Origin: CAIQJJ01 sp964606085
Lineage (GTDB): Bacteria; Chloroflexota; Anaerolineae; Anaerolineales; UBA4823
Direction of reading: 5' to 3'
Length of the DNA stretch: 64,000 nt
Assembly: GCA_964606085.1 (NCBI GenBank)
Contig: CAZSFD010000017.1
Span: 1 to 64,000 of the forward strand
The first letter of the stretch is position 1. Each line of letters opens with the position of its first letter. The position numbers and the translations under genes were made by a program. The notes beneath the pieces are model-generated. The model did no database searches, was not told the origin of the DNA, and worked only from the letters and a program-made list of their open reading frames with translations. Shown piece by piece: positions 17,347-26,997 of the stretch.

Positions 17347-20334
17347 CTCGGGTTCTTCGAGGCGGATCAGGGCTTTGCGGCCCAAGATATTGCCAATTTC
17401 GCGCACGGCGGTGCGCATGATGATGGCCGGGTCGGTGGAACTGCGCACGGCGCTGGTGATCTGGCGCAGGGCTTGTTCGCGTTGGGCGCGGCTTTGGGCC
17501 TGGATGAGCAGGCGGCGGCTTTGCACCGCCGGGGCCGCCAGGCCGATCAGGGCGTTATAGGTGTCGCTTTCGGCCTGGCTGAAGGTGTGCGGCGCAGGCC
17601 AGCCAAAGGTGATCAGGCCCAACCAGCGCCCGACCTGGGCAATCGGCACGATGGCCATGGCGGCGTTGCCGGCCTGCATCATCATCGCCTTGAAGTTGGG
17701 CGGCAGGCTCTGCTCCGTGGCAACACTGGGGATCAGACGCGGGGCCGCGGGGCCTGCTGACAGCAGCGGGGTCAGCGGTGATTGCAGCAAAGAGGTTTTC
17801 AGGCCCACCGGCATCGCCTCGCGGCCATCTACCCGCCAGGCAGCCATGATCGTCATCGCTTCTGGCTGGTCGTTGGCATCCAGGTCGAAATAGACCAGCA
17901 TGGCATCGTGGCAGCCGGCCTGGCGAGCCGGCAGGCTGACGGCCTCCAGGATTTCATCCACATTGGCGGCGTTGTTGAGCAGGCGGCCAATTTCGTAGAG
18001 CGTTTCGGTTTGGGCCAGGGTGGTCTGCGTCTGGTCGAACAGGCGGGCGCTTTCGAGGGCCAGGGATAATTGTTCTGAAACCTGTTCGATGAAATTCAGG
18101 TCTTCGGTCGAGAGCGGGTTCTGCGGGTCGTCGAAAACGCCCAACGCACCGATCACTTCGCCGCCGCGCACGGTGAGGGGCATGGCGGCCATCTCGCCGG
18201 TTTCTTGCGGGGTGAGGGTGCGCGTTTCCTGGGCGGCCAGGGCCAGCGCTGGCGGCCACGCTGGCTGCGGCTGGAGTTCGTTTTGATCGTAGACAAAGCC
18301 GCGAATATCAGCGGCATTGCTCTGGTAGGCCCGCCAGGCTTCAGCGCTCAAAGCGCGCGAGATCGAGTCCACTTCATTCAGGCGCATGGTCATTTCCTGG
18401 CGCAAACGGGCGTTTTGGATGGCGACGGCGAATTGCCCAGAAAGCGGCTCGAAGGCCAACAGGGCATCTTCGGCCAGGGCGCCCGGCTGCTCGCTCTGCA
18501 TATCGAGAACGCCGATCAGTTGATCGCCTACCAGGAGCGGCACGGCCATTTCGGAGCGCGTGTTGGGCAGCAAGGGGTTGGGGCGGAAGGTGGGGCTGGC
18601 GGCAGTATCGGCGATGACGACGGAACGCCTGGTGAGCGCGGCGCGCCCGTTGATCGAGTTGGCATCCAACGGCAGGCGGTGGCGGCGGGCGAGTAATTCT
18701 GCGCCCACCTCGCCGGTGCCAAATTGCAGCACCAGTTCGGTCTGCGCCGGGTTGACCAGGTAAACCTGGACGTAGTACATGCCAAAGAAGGCGCGGATGA
18801 TCTCGGCGGCGTCGCGCAGCATCACATCCAACTCGCGCACCTGCGAGATATTCTGGCCGATTTCGGTGGCCAGGGCCAGGTAGAGATTGGTCTTTTCCAT
18901 CGCCGCGGTGCGTTCGGCCACACGCCGTTCAAGTTCAACGCCGTATTGTTCGCGCTGCAACGCGCCAGCGATGCCATCAGCCACCATGCGCAGCAGGCGG
19001 GAGGTGTATTCCGTCCATTCGGTCGCTTTCTGCACCGAGTCGAAGCCGACGAAGCCGACCAGTTCACCCTGGTAGATCATTGGCACCACAATCAGCGATT
19101 GGATGGCCTCGCGTTCAAATTCGGTCTTTTCGGCGCTGGCCTCGGCGGGCAGGTCAGCCACATGTGGGATGTAAACCGTCTGCTGGTTGCGCAACTGCGC
19201 CATCAGCCAGGGGAAGGTGTCGAGCGGGAGGCCCTGCAAGTCATCTTTGTGGGGCGTAATGCCGGGGGCGCACCATTCGTGGGTGTTATCCATCGTGCCG
19301 CGTTCCAGGTGCGTGCGGAAGACATAGCTGCGATCCAGCCCGGAAAATTCGCCAATGCTTTGCAGGGTGGTGGTGATTTGCTCATCCAGATTGCCAGCCA
19401 GACTGACGAACTGGGTGGAAATATCGGCCACCAAACGCTCGAACTGGCTGCGGAATTGCAACTCAGCCTGGGCCTGTTTTTCGACCGAAATATCGCGGGC
19501 GATGGTGGTCAGCGCCACAAACTGGCCGCGCTCATCTTTGACGGCGGCGATCACCTGCGAGACGGGGATGCGGCGGCCATCTTTGCAAACCAGTTCGCTT
19601 TCCCCAATCCACTGGCCCTGTACAACCGCCGATTGAAAGGCTTCAGGGGGCAGGCCTGGTTGGACACTGCCAATATTCATGCCGGCAGCAAATTCTTTGG
19701 CACTGTATCCAATCATCTGCAAACCTGCCGGGTTGATGTACAGGCCTTTCCCGGTTGGCGAAGCCATGGCAATAAAATCGGGCGTGTTCTCAACGATGAC
19801 CTGCATACGGCGCAGTTGCTCGGTGGCTTGTTTTTGGGCAGTGATGTCGCGCACCACGGTAACAAAACCGGCTGGCTGGCCCTGCTCATCGGTCAGAATA
19901 GCGGCAGTCAGTTCGCCATCGAACTCCCGGCCATCGAAACGAGCCATCCGATATTCCACTGAAAGACCAACCATTTTGCCACTGGCAAAATTTTGCAGGG
20001 CGCGCTCCCGGTCTGATGTAGCGACCAAATCTGTGGCTTTGCGGCCTAGCAATTGTGCGGGGTCATCTACCCCGGCCAGGCGGGCCAGGCTTTGGTTGGC
20101 TTCCAGCAACACGCCGCCTGTGTCTGTAATGCCCAGGCCATCGGGCAAGGCGGCGAACATCGTGCGCATGCGTTGGGTAGAAAGTTGCGCTTCTTTGTTG
20201 GCCCGCCGTAATTCTTCGTTTTCTGCCGATACTTCGCGCAGATCAGGCGCGGCCAGCCATTTTCTCATACGCCGGATGTCGAACCGCTCTGGCTCAGGCT
20301 GGTTTGACGGGGATTTCGCTTGCAGATTACTCAT
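17332..20334 (-). CDS. PAS/GAF sensor without kinase domain (sensor C)
   Basis: 1000 residues. Two PAS domains (55-165, 175-290) and a GAF (300-465) precede a second GAF (490-650) almost identical to the one in sensor D. Then come a degenerate GW-type GAF (665-765), a GAF (780-945) and the half-GAF tail (IIMRTAVREIGNILGRKALI). There is a charged coiled linker after the first PAS pair. Start ATG 20334 has AGGAG upstream and overlaps the stop of sensor D by eight bases, so the two are coupled. No enzymatic output domain is present. The final residues VARD are encoded by the palindrome at 17321-17346. Confidence 0.9.
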   Translation of the reverse strand: MSNLQAKSPSNQPEPERFDIRRMRKWLAAPDLREVSAENEELRRANKEAQLSTQRMRTMFAALPDGLGITDTGGVLLEANQSLARLAGVDDPAQLLGRKATDLVATSDRERALQNFASGKMVGLSVEYRMARFDGREFDGELTAAILTDEQGQPAGFVTVVRDITAQKQATEQLRRMQVIVENTPDFIAMASPTGKGLYINPAGLQMIGYSAKEFAAGMNIGSVQPGLPPEAFQSAVVQGQWIGESELVCKDGRRIPVSQVIAAVKDERGQFVALTTIARDISVEKQAQAELQFRSQFERLVADISTQFVSLAGNLDEQITTTLQSIGEFSGLDRSYVFRTHLERGTMDNTHEWCAPGITPHKDDLQGLPLDTFPWLMAQLRNQQTVYIPHVADLPAEASAEKTEFEREAIQSLIVVPMIYQGELVGFVGFDSVQKATEWTEYTSRLLRMVADGIAGALQREQYGVELERRVAERTAAMEKTNLYLALATEIGQNISQVRELDVMLRDAAEIIRAFFGMYYVQVYLVNPAQTELVLQFGTGEVGAELLARRHRLPLDANSINGRAALTRRSVVIADTAASPTFRPNPLLPNTRSEMAVPLLVGDQLIGVLDMQSEQPGALAEDALLAFEPLSGQFAVAIQNARLRQEMTMRLNEVDSISRALSAEAWRAYQSNAADIRGFVYDQNELQPQPAWPPALALAAQETRTLTPQETGEMAAMPLTVRGGEVIGALGVFDDPQNPLSTEDLNFIEQVSEQLSLALESARLFDQTQTTLAQTETLYEIGRLLNNAANVDEILEAVSLPARQAGCHDAMLVYFDLDANDQPEAMTIMAAWRVDGREAMPVGLKTSLLQSPLTPLLSAGPAAPRLIPSVATEQSLPPNFKAMMMQAGNAAMAIVPIAQVGRWLGLITFGWPAPHTFSQAESDTYNALIGLAAPAVQSRRLLIQAQSRAQREQALRQITSAVRSSTDPAIIMRTAVREIGNILGRKALIRLEEPEVARD

Positions 20335-22816
20335 GGTTGCTCTCCTGCGAGTTTTCAGCCGTTTCAAATTGAGCAGGATGCCCTAATTGCACCGTCACCT
20401 TGCGCCCCAGGGCATCGCCCAACTCGCGGGCGGCGGTGCGCAGGATCATCTCTGGTTCGACGAAGGTGCGCACGCGGGTGGCGATCTGGCGCAGGGCTTG
20501 TTCGCGGCGGGCGCGGGCGGTGGCTTCATCGAGCAGGCGGATGCTCTGGATCACGGTGGCGGCCTGGCCGGTGAGGGTGGCGATCTGGCGCAGGTCGTCT
20601 TCGCTGAGGTCTACATCGTCATTGGAGGCCACCGAGAGCCAGCCGATCCACTGGTCGCCAGCCACAATCGGCAGGATGACCGAATGGATGCCGATTTGCT
20701 TCACCAACTCGTATTCCTCGGCGGTCAGGCCGGGCATATCGGGCGTGACATGCACAAAGGTGGGCCGGTCGCGGCGGGCCTGACGCGTGGTTGGCACACC
20801 TACCAGTGGGAAAATTGCACCAAGCGGCACGGACGGCTGCTGGCCGCTGCGCTCCCATTCAGCCGCCAGGGTGCCGGTTTCGGGCATGGCCTCGCCCCAG
20901 GGACGGTTGAAGAGCATGATGCTGGCCCGCTCAAACTGGCGCAGGGGCGTGTTTTCGACCACCGCCCGCAACACCTGGCCGATGTTGGTAGATTGCACCA
21001 CGCGGGCGCTGGCGGCGTAAAGGGCTTCGGTTTGGGTGAGGGCGGTCTGCGTCTCCTGGCTCAGGCGCAGGTTTTCGAGGTGGGCGGCCAATTGCTGGCG
21101 GATGGATTCGAGCAGGGATTCGTCTTCGGGGGCGAGTTCGCCGCCGGGGATGGCGATCTCACCGATGGGTTCGTCACGCACCACCAGGGGCAGGGTGCGC
21201 AGATTTTCAGTTTGGGGGGTTTCATCCAGGGGTTGTACCTGATGTTCACGGTAGATATAGCCATGGGCGGCCACCCCTGCTTGGGCTGCCTGCCAGCCCT
21301 GGCGGGTGAGGCGGCGCATGGCCTGTTCGGCCTCGCCGCGGTAGCGGTCGGCGCTTTCGAGCAGGCGCAGGTTTTCGATCTGTTGGGCCATCTGGCGCGC
21401 CACGCTGTTGATCAGTTCGGCGGCGCGGCTGCGCTGGCTGGTCTCTTCGCCTTCGACCACCAGCGCGCCCAACCGCTCGCCGCCAATGGTAATTTCGGCT
21501 GCCAGGGCGTTGGGCGCAACCGGCAGGGCTTCTGCCAGGGGCGTGACCTGATCCTGGTCGTACACGAAGCCAGCAAATTCGGGTTTGTGAACGGCGTCGA
21601 GGTACTCGTCCCAGCCGGCGCGGGTCAGGCGGCGGGCCAGGGCTTCGAGTTCGCTGCGGGCCTGCTGTGTTTCGGCGAACAGACGGGTGTTTTGGATGGC
21701 AATGGCTATCTGCCCGGAGAGCGGCTCGAAGGCCACCAGGGAGCTTTCGCTCAGTGCGCTGGGCTGGTCGCTCTGCATGTTCAATACCCCCACCAGTTGA
21801 TCGCCTACCAGCAGCGGCACGGCCATTTCGGAACGGGTGTTGGGCAGCAACGGGTTGGGGCGAAAGGCGGGACTGGCGGCGGTATCGGCAATCACCACCG
21901 AACGCTTGGTGATAGCAGCCCGCCCGTTGATCGAGCTATCATCCAGCGGCAGGCGGTGGCGGCGTGCAAGCAACTCGGCGCCCACTTCGCCGGTGCCGAA
22001 GTGCAGCACCAGTTCGGTTTGGGCCGGATTAACGAGATAGACCTGGACGTAGTACATGCCAAAGAAAGCGCGGATGATTTCAGCAGCGTCGCGCAGCATC
22101 ACGTCCAGGTCGCGCACCTGGGCCACGTTCTGGCCGATTTCGGTGGCCAGGGCCAGGTAGAGGTTGGTTTGCTCCATGGACGCGGTGCGTTCGGCCACGC
22201 GCTGTTCGAGCGAGGCGGCCAGTGAACGAGTTTCGGCCTCATTCTTCAATGCCAAATCCAACGAGTCTTGAATTCGGTGCAACGCCTGGTTCAGCAGAAT
22301 CACCGTCATGACGGCTGACACGGCAAATATCACCACTTGCTGAAAACTTACATCAAGATAGGGTTCAGGCAGAAGGTCGTTGATTTCCCCATAAACAATG
22401 CCTGTAACAACAACGGTACTGACCACTGCGGTCCAAATTGCAGCATTTCGGCCAATCAGCAAGCCGGCAATCACACTGGTAAGAATGAATATCGAAATAG
22501 CCGGGGCGCGGATGCTACCACCGGTAATCAAAATCACCGAAACGAGTATCAAGAGTATACCCACGATAAAAAAATTAACTACCGTGACATAACCACGGTG
22601 TAATGCTATTTTCAAGCCCACACACAAAATGATAAAGACGACAGAAGAAATCACCTGGGCGGGAGGTGTGTTCTGAGCAAATAACCCAACAGAAATCAGG
22701 GCGATAAAATCAAACAAGATAAGCGCAAGCAGGATCAAGTTCGCCAGTGCCGCGATGCGCGTTTTCTCCACATCTTCAAAGATAGGGGGGTGAAGGATTT
22801 TTCGAACGTTGTCCAT
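20327..22816 (-). CDS. Membrane-anchored GAF sensor without kinase domain (sensor D)
   Basis: 829 residues. The first ~185 residues contain six hydrophobic helices (roughly 22-48, 54-72, 78-100, 104-122, 125-145, 158-180), resembling MASE-type integral sensory domains, with no large periplasmic loop. A coiled linker leads to GAF 215-380, two degenerate GW-type GAF modules (390-500, 510-610), GAF 620-775 and the half-GAF tail (ILRTAARELGDALGRKVTV) with a 20-residue extension. Start ATG 22816 has AGGAGTT at good spacing. There is no kinase or cyclase domain. Coupling to sensor C by an eight-base overlap suggests the two work together. Confidence 0.9.
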   Translation of the reverse strand: MDNVRKILHPPIFEDVEKTRIAALANLILLALILFDFIALISVGLFAQNTPPAQVISSVVFIILCVGLKIALHRGYVTVVNFFIVGILLILVSVILITGGSIRAPAISIFILTSVIAGLLIGRNAAIWTAVVSTVVVTGIVYGEINDLLPEPYLDVSFQQVVIFAVSAVMTVILLNQALHRIQDSLDLALKNEAETRSLAASLEQRVAERTASMEQTNLYLALATEIGQNVAQVRDLDVMLRDAAEIIRAFFGMYYVQVYLVNPAQTELVLHFGTGEVGAELLARRHRLPLDDSSINGRAAITKRSVVIADTAASPAFRPNPLLPNTRSEMAVPLLVGDQLVGVLNMQSDQPSALSESSLVAFEPLSGQIAIAIQNTRLFAETQQARSELEALARRLTRAGWDEYLDAVHKPEFAGFVYDQDQVTPLAEALPVAPNALAAEITIGGERLGALVVEGEETSQRSRAAELINSVARQMAQQIENLRLLESADRYRGEAEQAMRRLTRQGWQAAQAGVAAHGYIYREHQVQPLDETPQTENLRTLPLVVRDEPIGEIAIPGGELAPEDESLLESIRQQLAAHLENLRLSQETQTALTQTEALYAASARVVQSTNIGQVLRAVVENTPLRQFERASIMLFNRPWGEAMPETGTLAAEWERSGQQPSVPLGAIFPLVGVPTTRQARRDRPTFVHVTPDMPGLTAEEYELVKQIGIHSVILPIVAGDQWIGWLSVASNDDVDLSEDDLRQIATLTGQAATVIQSIRLLDEATARARREQALRQIATRVRTFVEPEMILRTAARELGDALGRKVTVQLGHPAQFETAENSQESNHE

Positions 22817-22853
22817 CGCGTAACTCCTGTGGGCGTTTGCCAGGTTGGAGAGG

Positions 22854-22946
22854 CCGTCAACGAATGGGAAACGAATATAACGAACGAATGAAAGTGAAAC
22901 GAGCAGGCAGGCAGAATTCGCTTATTCGTTCTTCATTCGTTGACGG
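22854..22946. repeat. Long inverted repeat in intergenic DNA
   Basis: Arms at 22854-22877 and 22923-22946 are complementary at 21 of 24 positions; both begin CCGTCAACGAATG when read outward. The 45-base middle is AT- and GA-rich. It fills most of the gap between sensor D and the STAS-like gene. It could act as a transcript processing or attenuation site, or be a miniature mobile element. Confidence 0.7.
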
Positions 22947-22970
22947 GATCGTGAACTTAAGCCAAATCTT

Positions 22971-23375
22971 TTAAAACTTCTGCTGCTTCATCCACGCCCG
23001 CGCTTCTTCGAGCGTGGCGCAGTTGAAAATGGTCAGGCGGGTGCCAGGCACTTTGGAGACGATCTGATCCACCATCAGCTTGGCCACGGCACTCTTGGGC
23101 TGGATCACGGCCATGAACTGGACTTCGGTAGCCAGGAAGCGCGGGAACCAGTCTTTGTCAATCCAGGCCTGCTCTTCCAGGCCGATCACGCCGATGTCGG
23201 TGGTGTCGCCAATCCATTGGGCGCCGGGCAGTTTCTTCTTGTATTCTTCGAGGGTGGTGTTGAGGCCCATTTTGATGTCGCGCCCCACGTGGCCGCCGTG
23301 CCACTGGGAGATCATCGAGCGGGTTTCTTCGTCCCAGATGATCGAGAGGTAGGGGAATTCTTTGACCGTTTGCAT
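22971..23375 (-). CDS. SpoIIAA/STAS-like small protein
   Basis: 134 residues, soluble. It resembles the SpoIIAA-like (STAS/SEC14) group: an N-terminal beta hairpin (FPYLSIIWDEETRSMISQW), a middle helix around GLNTTLEEYKKKL, an IGDTTDIGVIG segment, and a C-terminal helix in which a Trp follows a TLEEARAW motif. STAS proteins commonly relay signals by binding partner kinases or phosphatases. ATG 23375 has AAGGAG eight to nine bases upstream. It lies between sensor genes E and D in the same orientation, so it may be an adaptor of the array. The family assignment is moderate because I rely on pattern only. Confidence 0.6.
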   Translation of the reverse strand: MQTVKEFPYLSIIWDEETRSMISQWHGGHVGRDIKMGLNTTLEEYKKKLPGAQWIGDTTDIGVIGLEEQAWIDKDWFPRFLATEVQFMAVIQPKSAVAKLMVDQIVSKVPGTRLTIFNCATLEEARAWMKQQKF

Positions 23376-23408
23376 GGGGGGGTTCTCCTTTTTGACGGAA
23401 TAAAGTTG

Positions 23409-23436
23409 TGTATGGCGAAATTAATTTCGCCATACA
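23409..23436. repeat. Perfect 28-nt palindrome with ATTAAT core
   Basis: The left arm TGTATGGCGAAATT is exactly complementary to the right arm. It lies between the stop of sensor E and the STAS-like gene, and shares its ATTAAT centre with the palindromes at 17321 and 45292. Confidence 0.85.
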
Positions 23437-23440
23437 GATG

Positions 23441-25867
23441 TTAATTGCGGCGAGATTGATCGCCGCGAACCTGACTGGATTGAATGCTGGCGCGCACGCG
23501 GCTGCCTTCGAGCGCCCGGCCCACCTCGCGGGCGGCAATTTGCAGCACATCTTCCACGCTGGCAGCGCGCTGAATCTTCTGGCCGATGGCGTTGACAAGG
23601 GTTTCGAACTCGGCCTGCGCCTGCGATTGTTCGAACGAACGCACGTTCTGAATGGATGTAGAAACCTGCGCCGCCAAGGTCGTTTGAATGCTGATATCTG
23701 CATCTGTGAAGCGCCCAACCTGATCGGATTGAACATCAAACACGCCAATCACGTTGCCACTGACGATCATCGGCACCGCCAGTTCGGAACGGGTGTAAGG
23801 CAGTAAGGGGTTGGGCAGGAAATCTGGCGTCAGGGTCACATCGTTGACGGTAACGCCTTTGCGCTCACGGGCGGCGCGTGCCACCAACGATTGTTCGCTG
23901 TTGAGCGGGATGGAACGTTTTTGCGCCACCATCGTGCGCCCGACATCGCCTGCGCCAGAAGTCAGCACCAGGTTCTGACCGGTTTCATCGAGCAGGTAGA
24001 TATGTGAATGGTAGAGGTTAAAACGATCTTTGGCCAGGTCCACCACTGCCTGTAATAGTTTATCGGTTTCCAAAATGGTGGCCGTGGCAGTGCCTACTTC
24101 GGCAACGGTTGCCAGGTCTTTGGTGCGGGCGGCCACGCGCGCCTCCAGGTTGACAATGAAGTCACGCAACTGGGCAGTCATGCGGTTGAAGGTGCCTGCC
24201 AGAATGCCGATCTCATCACCTGTTTCCACTTTGGCCTGGAGGTTGATATCGCCGCCGGCGATTTTTTCCGCTGTTTGCGTCAGGCGCACAATTGGGCCGG
24301 ATAGGGTTTGTGATATGAACACGCCAAAAGCTGCCACAAGAACCGCCATGCCCAGGGTGAGTAGAATATTAGTTTGTGCCTGAGTATTGATAGGGGCAAG
24401 GAATACCGTTTGCGGAACAGCAAATGCCACCAACCAGTTTTGCGTTTCCATAGACACCACAGCGACTTGTTCACTATTGGTGTCGCCTGTCAGGTCAGCG
24501 GCGAAGAAGGGTTGTGCAATAAATTTGTCTAAGCCCTGCTCAAAATCGAGTTGGTTGGTGGAAAGTTCTTGCGGCGTGCCAGGAGGCAGCAAACGCCGCG
24601 CCTGCAAGTCGCTGACGGTTGCAGCTTCCAGTGATGCAATGGTTTTGAAAATAAGGGCGGGCGTCGTGCCATGCGCCAGGCGCACATAATGCTCTGCGTC
24701 CAACAACACAGCGAAGGAACCCTGCCCAACCAGATTATTATTCGCACTGACAATTTGTTGCAGCGCGTTGGCGTTATAGCGTGTACGAATAACGCCGAGG
24801 ATGTCACCAGCCGTATTACGCACCGGGGCGGAGAAATAGAGGGATGCCTCACCGGTGGTCTGGGAGAACTCCACATCGGAAACATACGGCAGTTCTGTCT
24901 CCAGCGCTTTTTTGAAGTAGTCACGATCAGATTTGTCCAAACCGACGTCACCGGTGAAGGTATCTGCAATATCCACGCCATTGATATCGAGGATGGCAAC
25001 CGATGAGATGTAGACGGGGTTTTGGCGGACAAGCGTGGTCAGGAACGCAAGGATATTCGCATTTTGCTCTGTGCGCTGACTGGCCGGCAGAGAAAGAAAA
25101 TCGCTGGCCACTTTCAGGCTTGCCTGTGTACGGATGGTATCGAGACCGTTGTTGATGAACGAATCCAGTTGAATCGCGGTTTGCGATGCCGCACTGCCCA
25201 GGGCCTGATTGGCGTCATTCGTCAGGGCGGTGCGGGTGCTGCTGTCATTGACGAAGGCGAGGATCGCCAGAGGAATGACCGCTGTCGCCAGGAAGGCGGT
25301 GATCAACTTGGCACGTAATGAAAATAAACGAAACTGCGTGGCAAGGATGATCAAAAAACCAATGATGATTGCGCCGCCCAGGATCGGCACGACAAGGGGT
25401 GAGATGGTTTCCTGACGCCAGGGGGCAGACGAGAAGAGATCAAATAACAGCAGGAATAAGCCCACCACCACACTGGCGAAGGTCGTAAAAAGGCGTTCGC
25501 GCCGCGCAAGCGCCCAAATTGAAATAACGGATACGATCAACACAGTCAGCAGGAAATATAAAAATCCCTGTCCACGTCCGAAGATGCCCAATACACTGGT
25601 TTCAACCATCGTGGCAGAGATTAAAAGCATTGCGCCAGCAGTCGAACGCCCGCGATGGCTCAGCCAGAGCGATGAAATTGCGAAAAGTAAGAACAGAATA
25701 TGTGACAACAGAAAAATGATACGTGTGGTATCCGATCTCTGGGTGTACGCATAAATACCCCATGCAGCCAGCATAACGCCAACCATGGTTATGACCCATC
25801 CGGCGCGGATTGCATTACGCTTCCGTTCAGTCTTTTCATCTGGGGTGGATGCGATAGGAGTGTTCAT
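23441..25867 (-). CDS. Cache-HAMP-GAF membrane sensor without kinase domain (sensor E)
   Basis: 808 residues. Six hydrophobic helices in the first ~185 residues are followed by a further transmembrane segment (LRAKLITAFLATAVIPLAIL). Next come an extracytoplasmic double-Cache region (~210-495; note ILDINGVDIADTFTGDVGLD and YFKKAL), a transmembrane helix, HAMP (~520-575), GAF (~595-755) and the half-GAF tail (VLQIAAREVGRALEGSRV). There is no kinase or methyl-accepting domain. GGAG lies 12 bases before ATG 25867. It neighbours an orphan binding lipoprotein, a plausible ligand-presenting partner for the Cache domain. Confidence 0.9.
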   Translation of the reverse strand: MNTPIASTPDEKTERKRNAIRAGWVITMVGVMLAAWGIYAYTQRSDTTRIIFLLSHILFLLFAISSLWLSHRGRSTAGAMLLISATMVETSVLGIFGRGQGFLYFLLTVLIVSVISIWALARRERLFTTFASVVVGLFLLLFDLFSSAPWRQETISPLVVPILGGAIIIGFLIILATQFRLFSLRAKLITAFLATAVIPLAILAFVNDSSTRTALTNDANQALGSAASQTAIQLDSFINNGLDTIRTQASLKVASDFLSLPASQRTEQNANILAFLTTLVRQNPVYISSVAILDINGVDIADTFTGDVGLDKSDRDYFKKALETELPYVSDVEFSQTTGEASLYFSAPVRNTAGDILGVIRTRYNANALQQIVSANNNLVGQGSFAVLLDAEHYVRLAHGTTPALIFKTIASLEAATVSDLQARRLLPPGTPQELSTNQLDFEQGLDKFIAQPFFAADLTGDTNSEQVAVVSMETQNWLVAFAVPQTVFLAPINTQAQTNILLTLGMAVLVAAFGVFISQTLSGPIVRLTQTAEKIAGGDINLQAKVETGDEIGILAGTFNRMTAQLRDFIVNLEARVAARTKDLATVAEVGTATATILETDKLLQAVVDLAKDRFNLYHSHIYLLDETGQNLVLTSGAGDVGRTMVAQKRSIPLNSEQSLVARAARERKGVTVNDVTLTPDFLPNPLLPYTRSELAVPMIVSGNVIGVFDVQSDQVGRFTDADISIQTTLAAQVSTSIQNVRSFEQSQAQAEFETLVNAIGQKIQRAASVEDVLQIAAREVGRALEGSRVRASIQSSQVRGDQSRRN

Positions 25868-25969
25868 GTATCGGGTATCTCCAGGTGCTAATTAATCTAC
25901 ACAGCCTTACCGAATAAACTTGGGGATGAATTTCTGTTGGATGTCGAAAGCCGAGTTAAACGCTTATCT

Positions 25970-26941
25970 TCAAGGTTTGACATAATCCGAATTGATCAAT
26001 TTTTGCACATCAGGTCTTTTGGTCAATAGGCCGCTTTTGACAAAGAAGTCCACAAATAGCTCTGCCGTGTAATAAGCAGAGGCCGTGGTTGTGCCAGGTT
26101 TGAAGAGCGCCTGATTATCGGCAAGCGTTTTCAAGCCGATACCATCCAGCGAGATGGCAGCCGGGTCGTCGCCGGAAATCTTGGCGGCCGCAGCATTGCC
26201 TTCCTGGGGGTTGGCAAGCCAAAAATCCACCGCCTTGAACCAGCCGTCCACAAATGCTTGAACGGCTTCCGGGTGTTGGCGAGCGAATTCACCGCGCACC
26301 GCAATGCCATCCAGAATTAGGCCGGGAGTATCCTTCGTGGTAAACAGGGATATGTTCCCATCTTTTTTGGCTTCAGTGACGTAGGGTTCCCAGGTCTCCC
26401 CGGCCTGGATGGTGCCATCGCGCAGTTTTGCAGGAACTTCTGATGCGTCCATATCCACGATGTTTACATCGCCGGGGCCAAGCCCGTTTTGCTTTAGCAC
26501 GGTCATAACAAAGACCTCTGCAAAGCCGCCTTGGTTAAACCCGATGCTTTTTCCGCGCAGGTCTGCCACGTTCTTGATGTCAGGGGTTGCCATCACGGAG
26601 TCGGCCCCCGCCGATTCGTCAGAGATGAAGATGAAATAGAAATCGTCTGACCTCTGGGTTAAATTGATCAGGTCTCCCATGGAGATGGCCATGAAATCGT
26701 ATTTTCCGCCGAGGAAATCGCCCATCATGGAATCTGTATTTTCGGGTTTGATCGCTTTCACATCCAGGTTGCTTTCGGCGTAATAGCCTTTTTCGATGGC
26801 GATCAGGCCCGGATAATAGCCTGCCCAATAGTCATAGGCAAAGTTTACCTGCACAGGCGCTGACGGGGTTTTTCCACCCCCGCAAGCAGTGAGCAGGAAT
26901 ACCGCCAGCAATACAAGTGACACGAAACGAAAGTTTTTCAT
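25970..26941 (-). CDS. NMT1/SsuA-type ABC substrate-binding lipoprotein (orphan)
   Basis: 323 residues. A lipoprotein signal peptide ends in LLTAC (lipid-modified C20). The mature part resembles NMT1/THI5- and SsuA-like binding proteins, which capture thiamine precursors, taurine, sulfonates or nitrate: WAGYYPGLIAIEKGYYAE near the start, GKYDFMAISMGDL, a hinge at NVADLRGKSIGF, and FVDGWFKAVDFW. The start ATG 26941 has GGAG upstream. No permease or ATPase gene is adjacent. It stands between two Cache-domain sensors in the same orientation, so a sensory rather than transport role is likely. The ligand cannot be told from sequence. Confidence 0.85.
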   Translation of the reverse strand: MKNFRFVSLVLLAVFLLTACGGGKTPSAPVQVNFAYDYWAGYYPGLIAIEKGYYAESNLDVKAIKPENTDSMMGDFLGGKYDFMAISMGDLINLTQRSDDFYFIFISDESAGADSVMATPDIKNVADLRGKSIGFNQGGFAEVFVMTVLKQNGLGPGDVNIVDMDASEVPAKLRDGTIQAGETWEPYVTEAKKDGNISLFTTKDTPGLILDGIAVRGEFARQHPEAVQAFVDGWFKAVDFWLANPQEGNAAAAKISGDDPAAISLDGIGLKTLADNQALFKPGTTTASAYYTAELFVDFFVKSGLLTKRPDVQKLINSDYVKP

Positions 26942-26997
26942 CGCATTTTCTCCTGGTTGCAACGCTCAGAATGGATAGGCAATTTTTCATGGCACAG

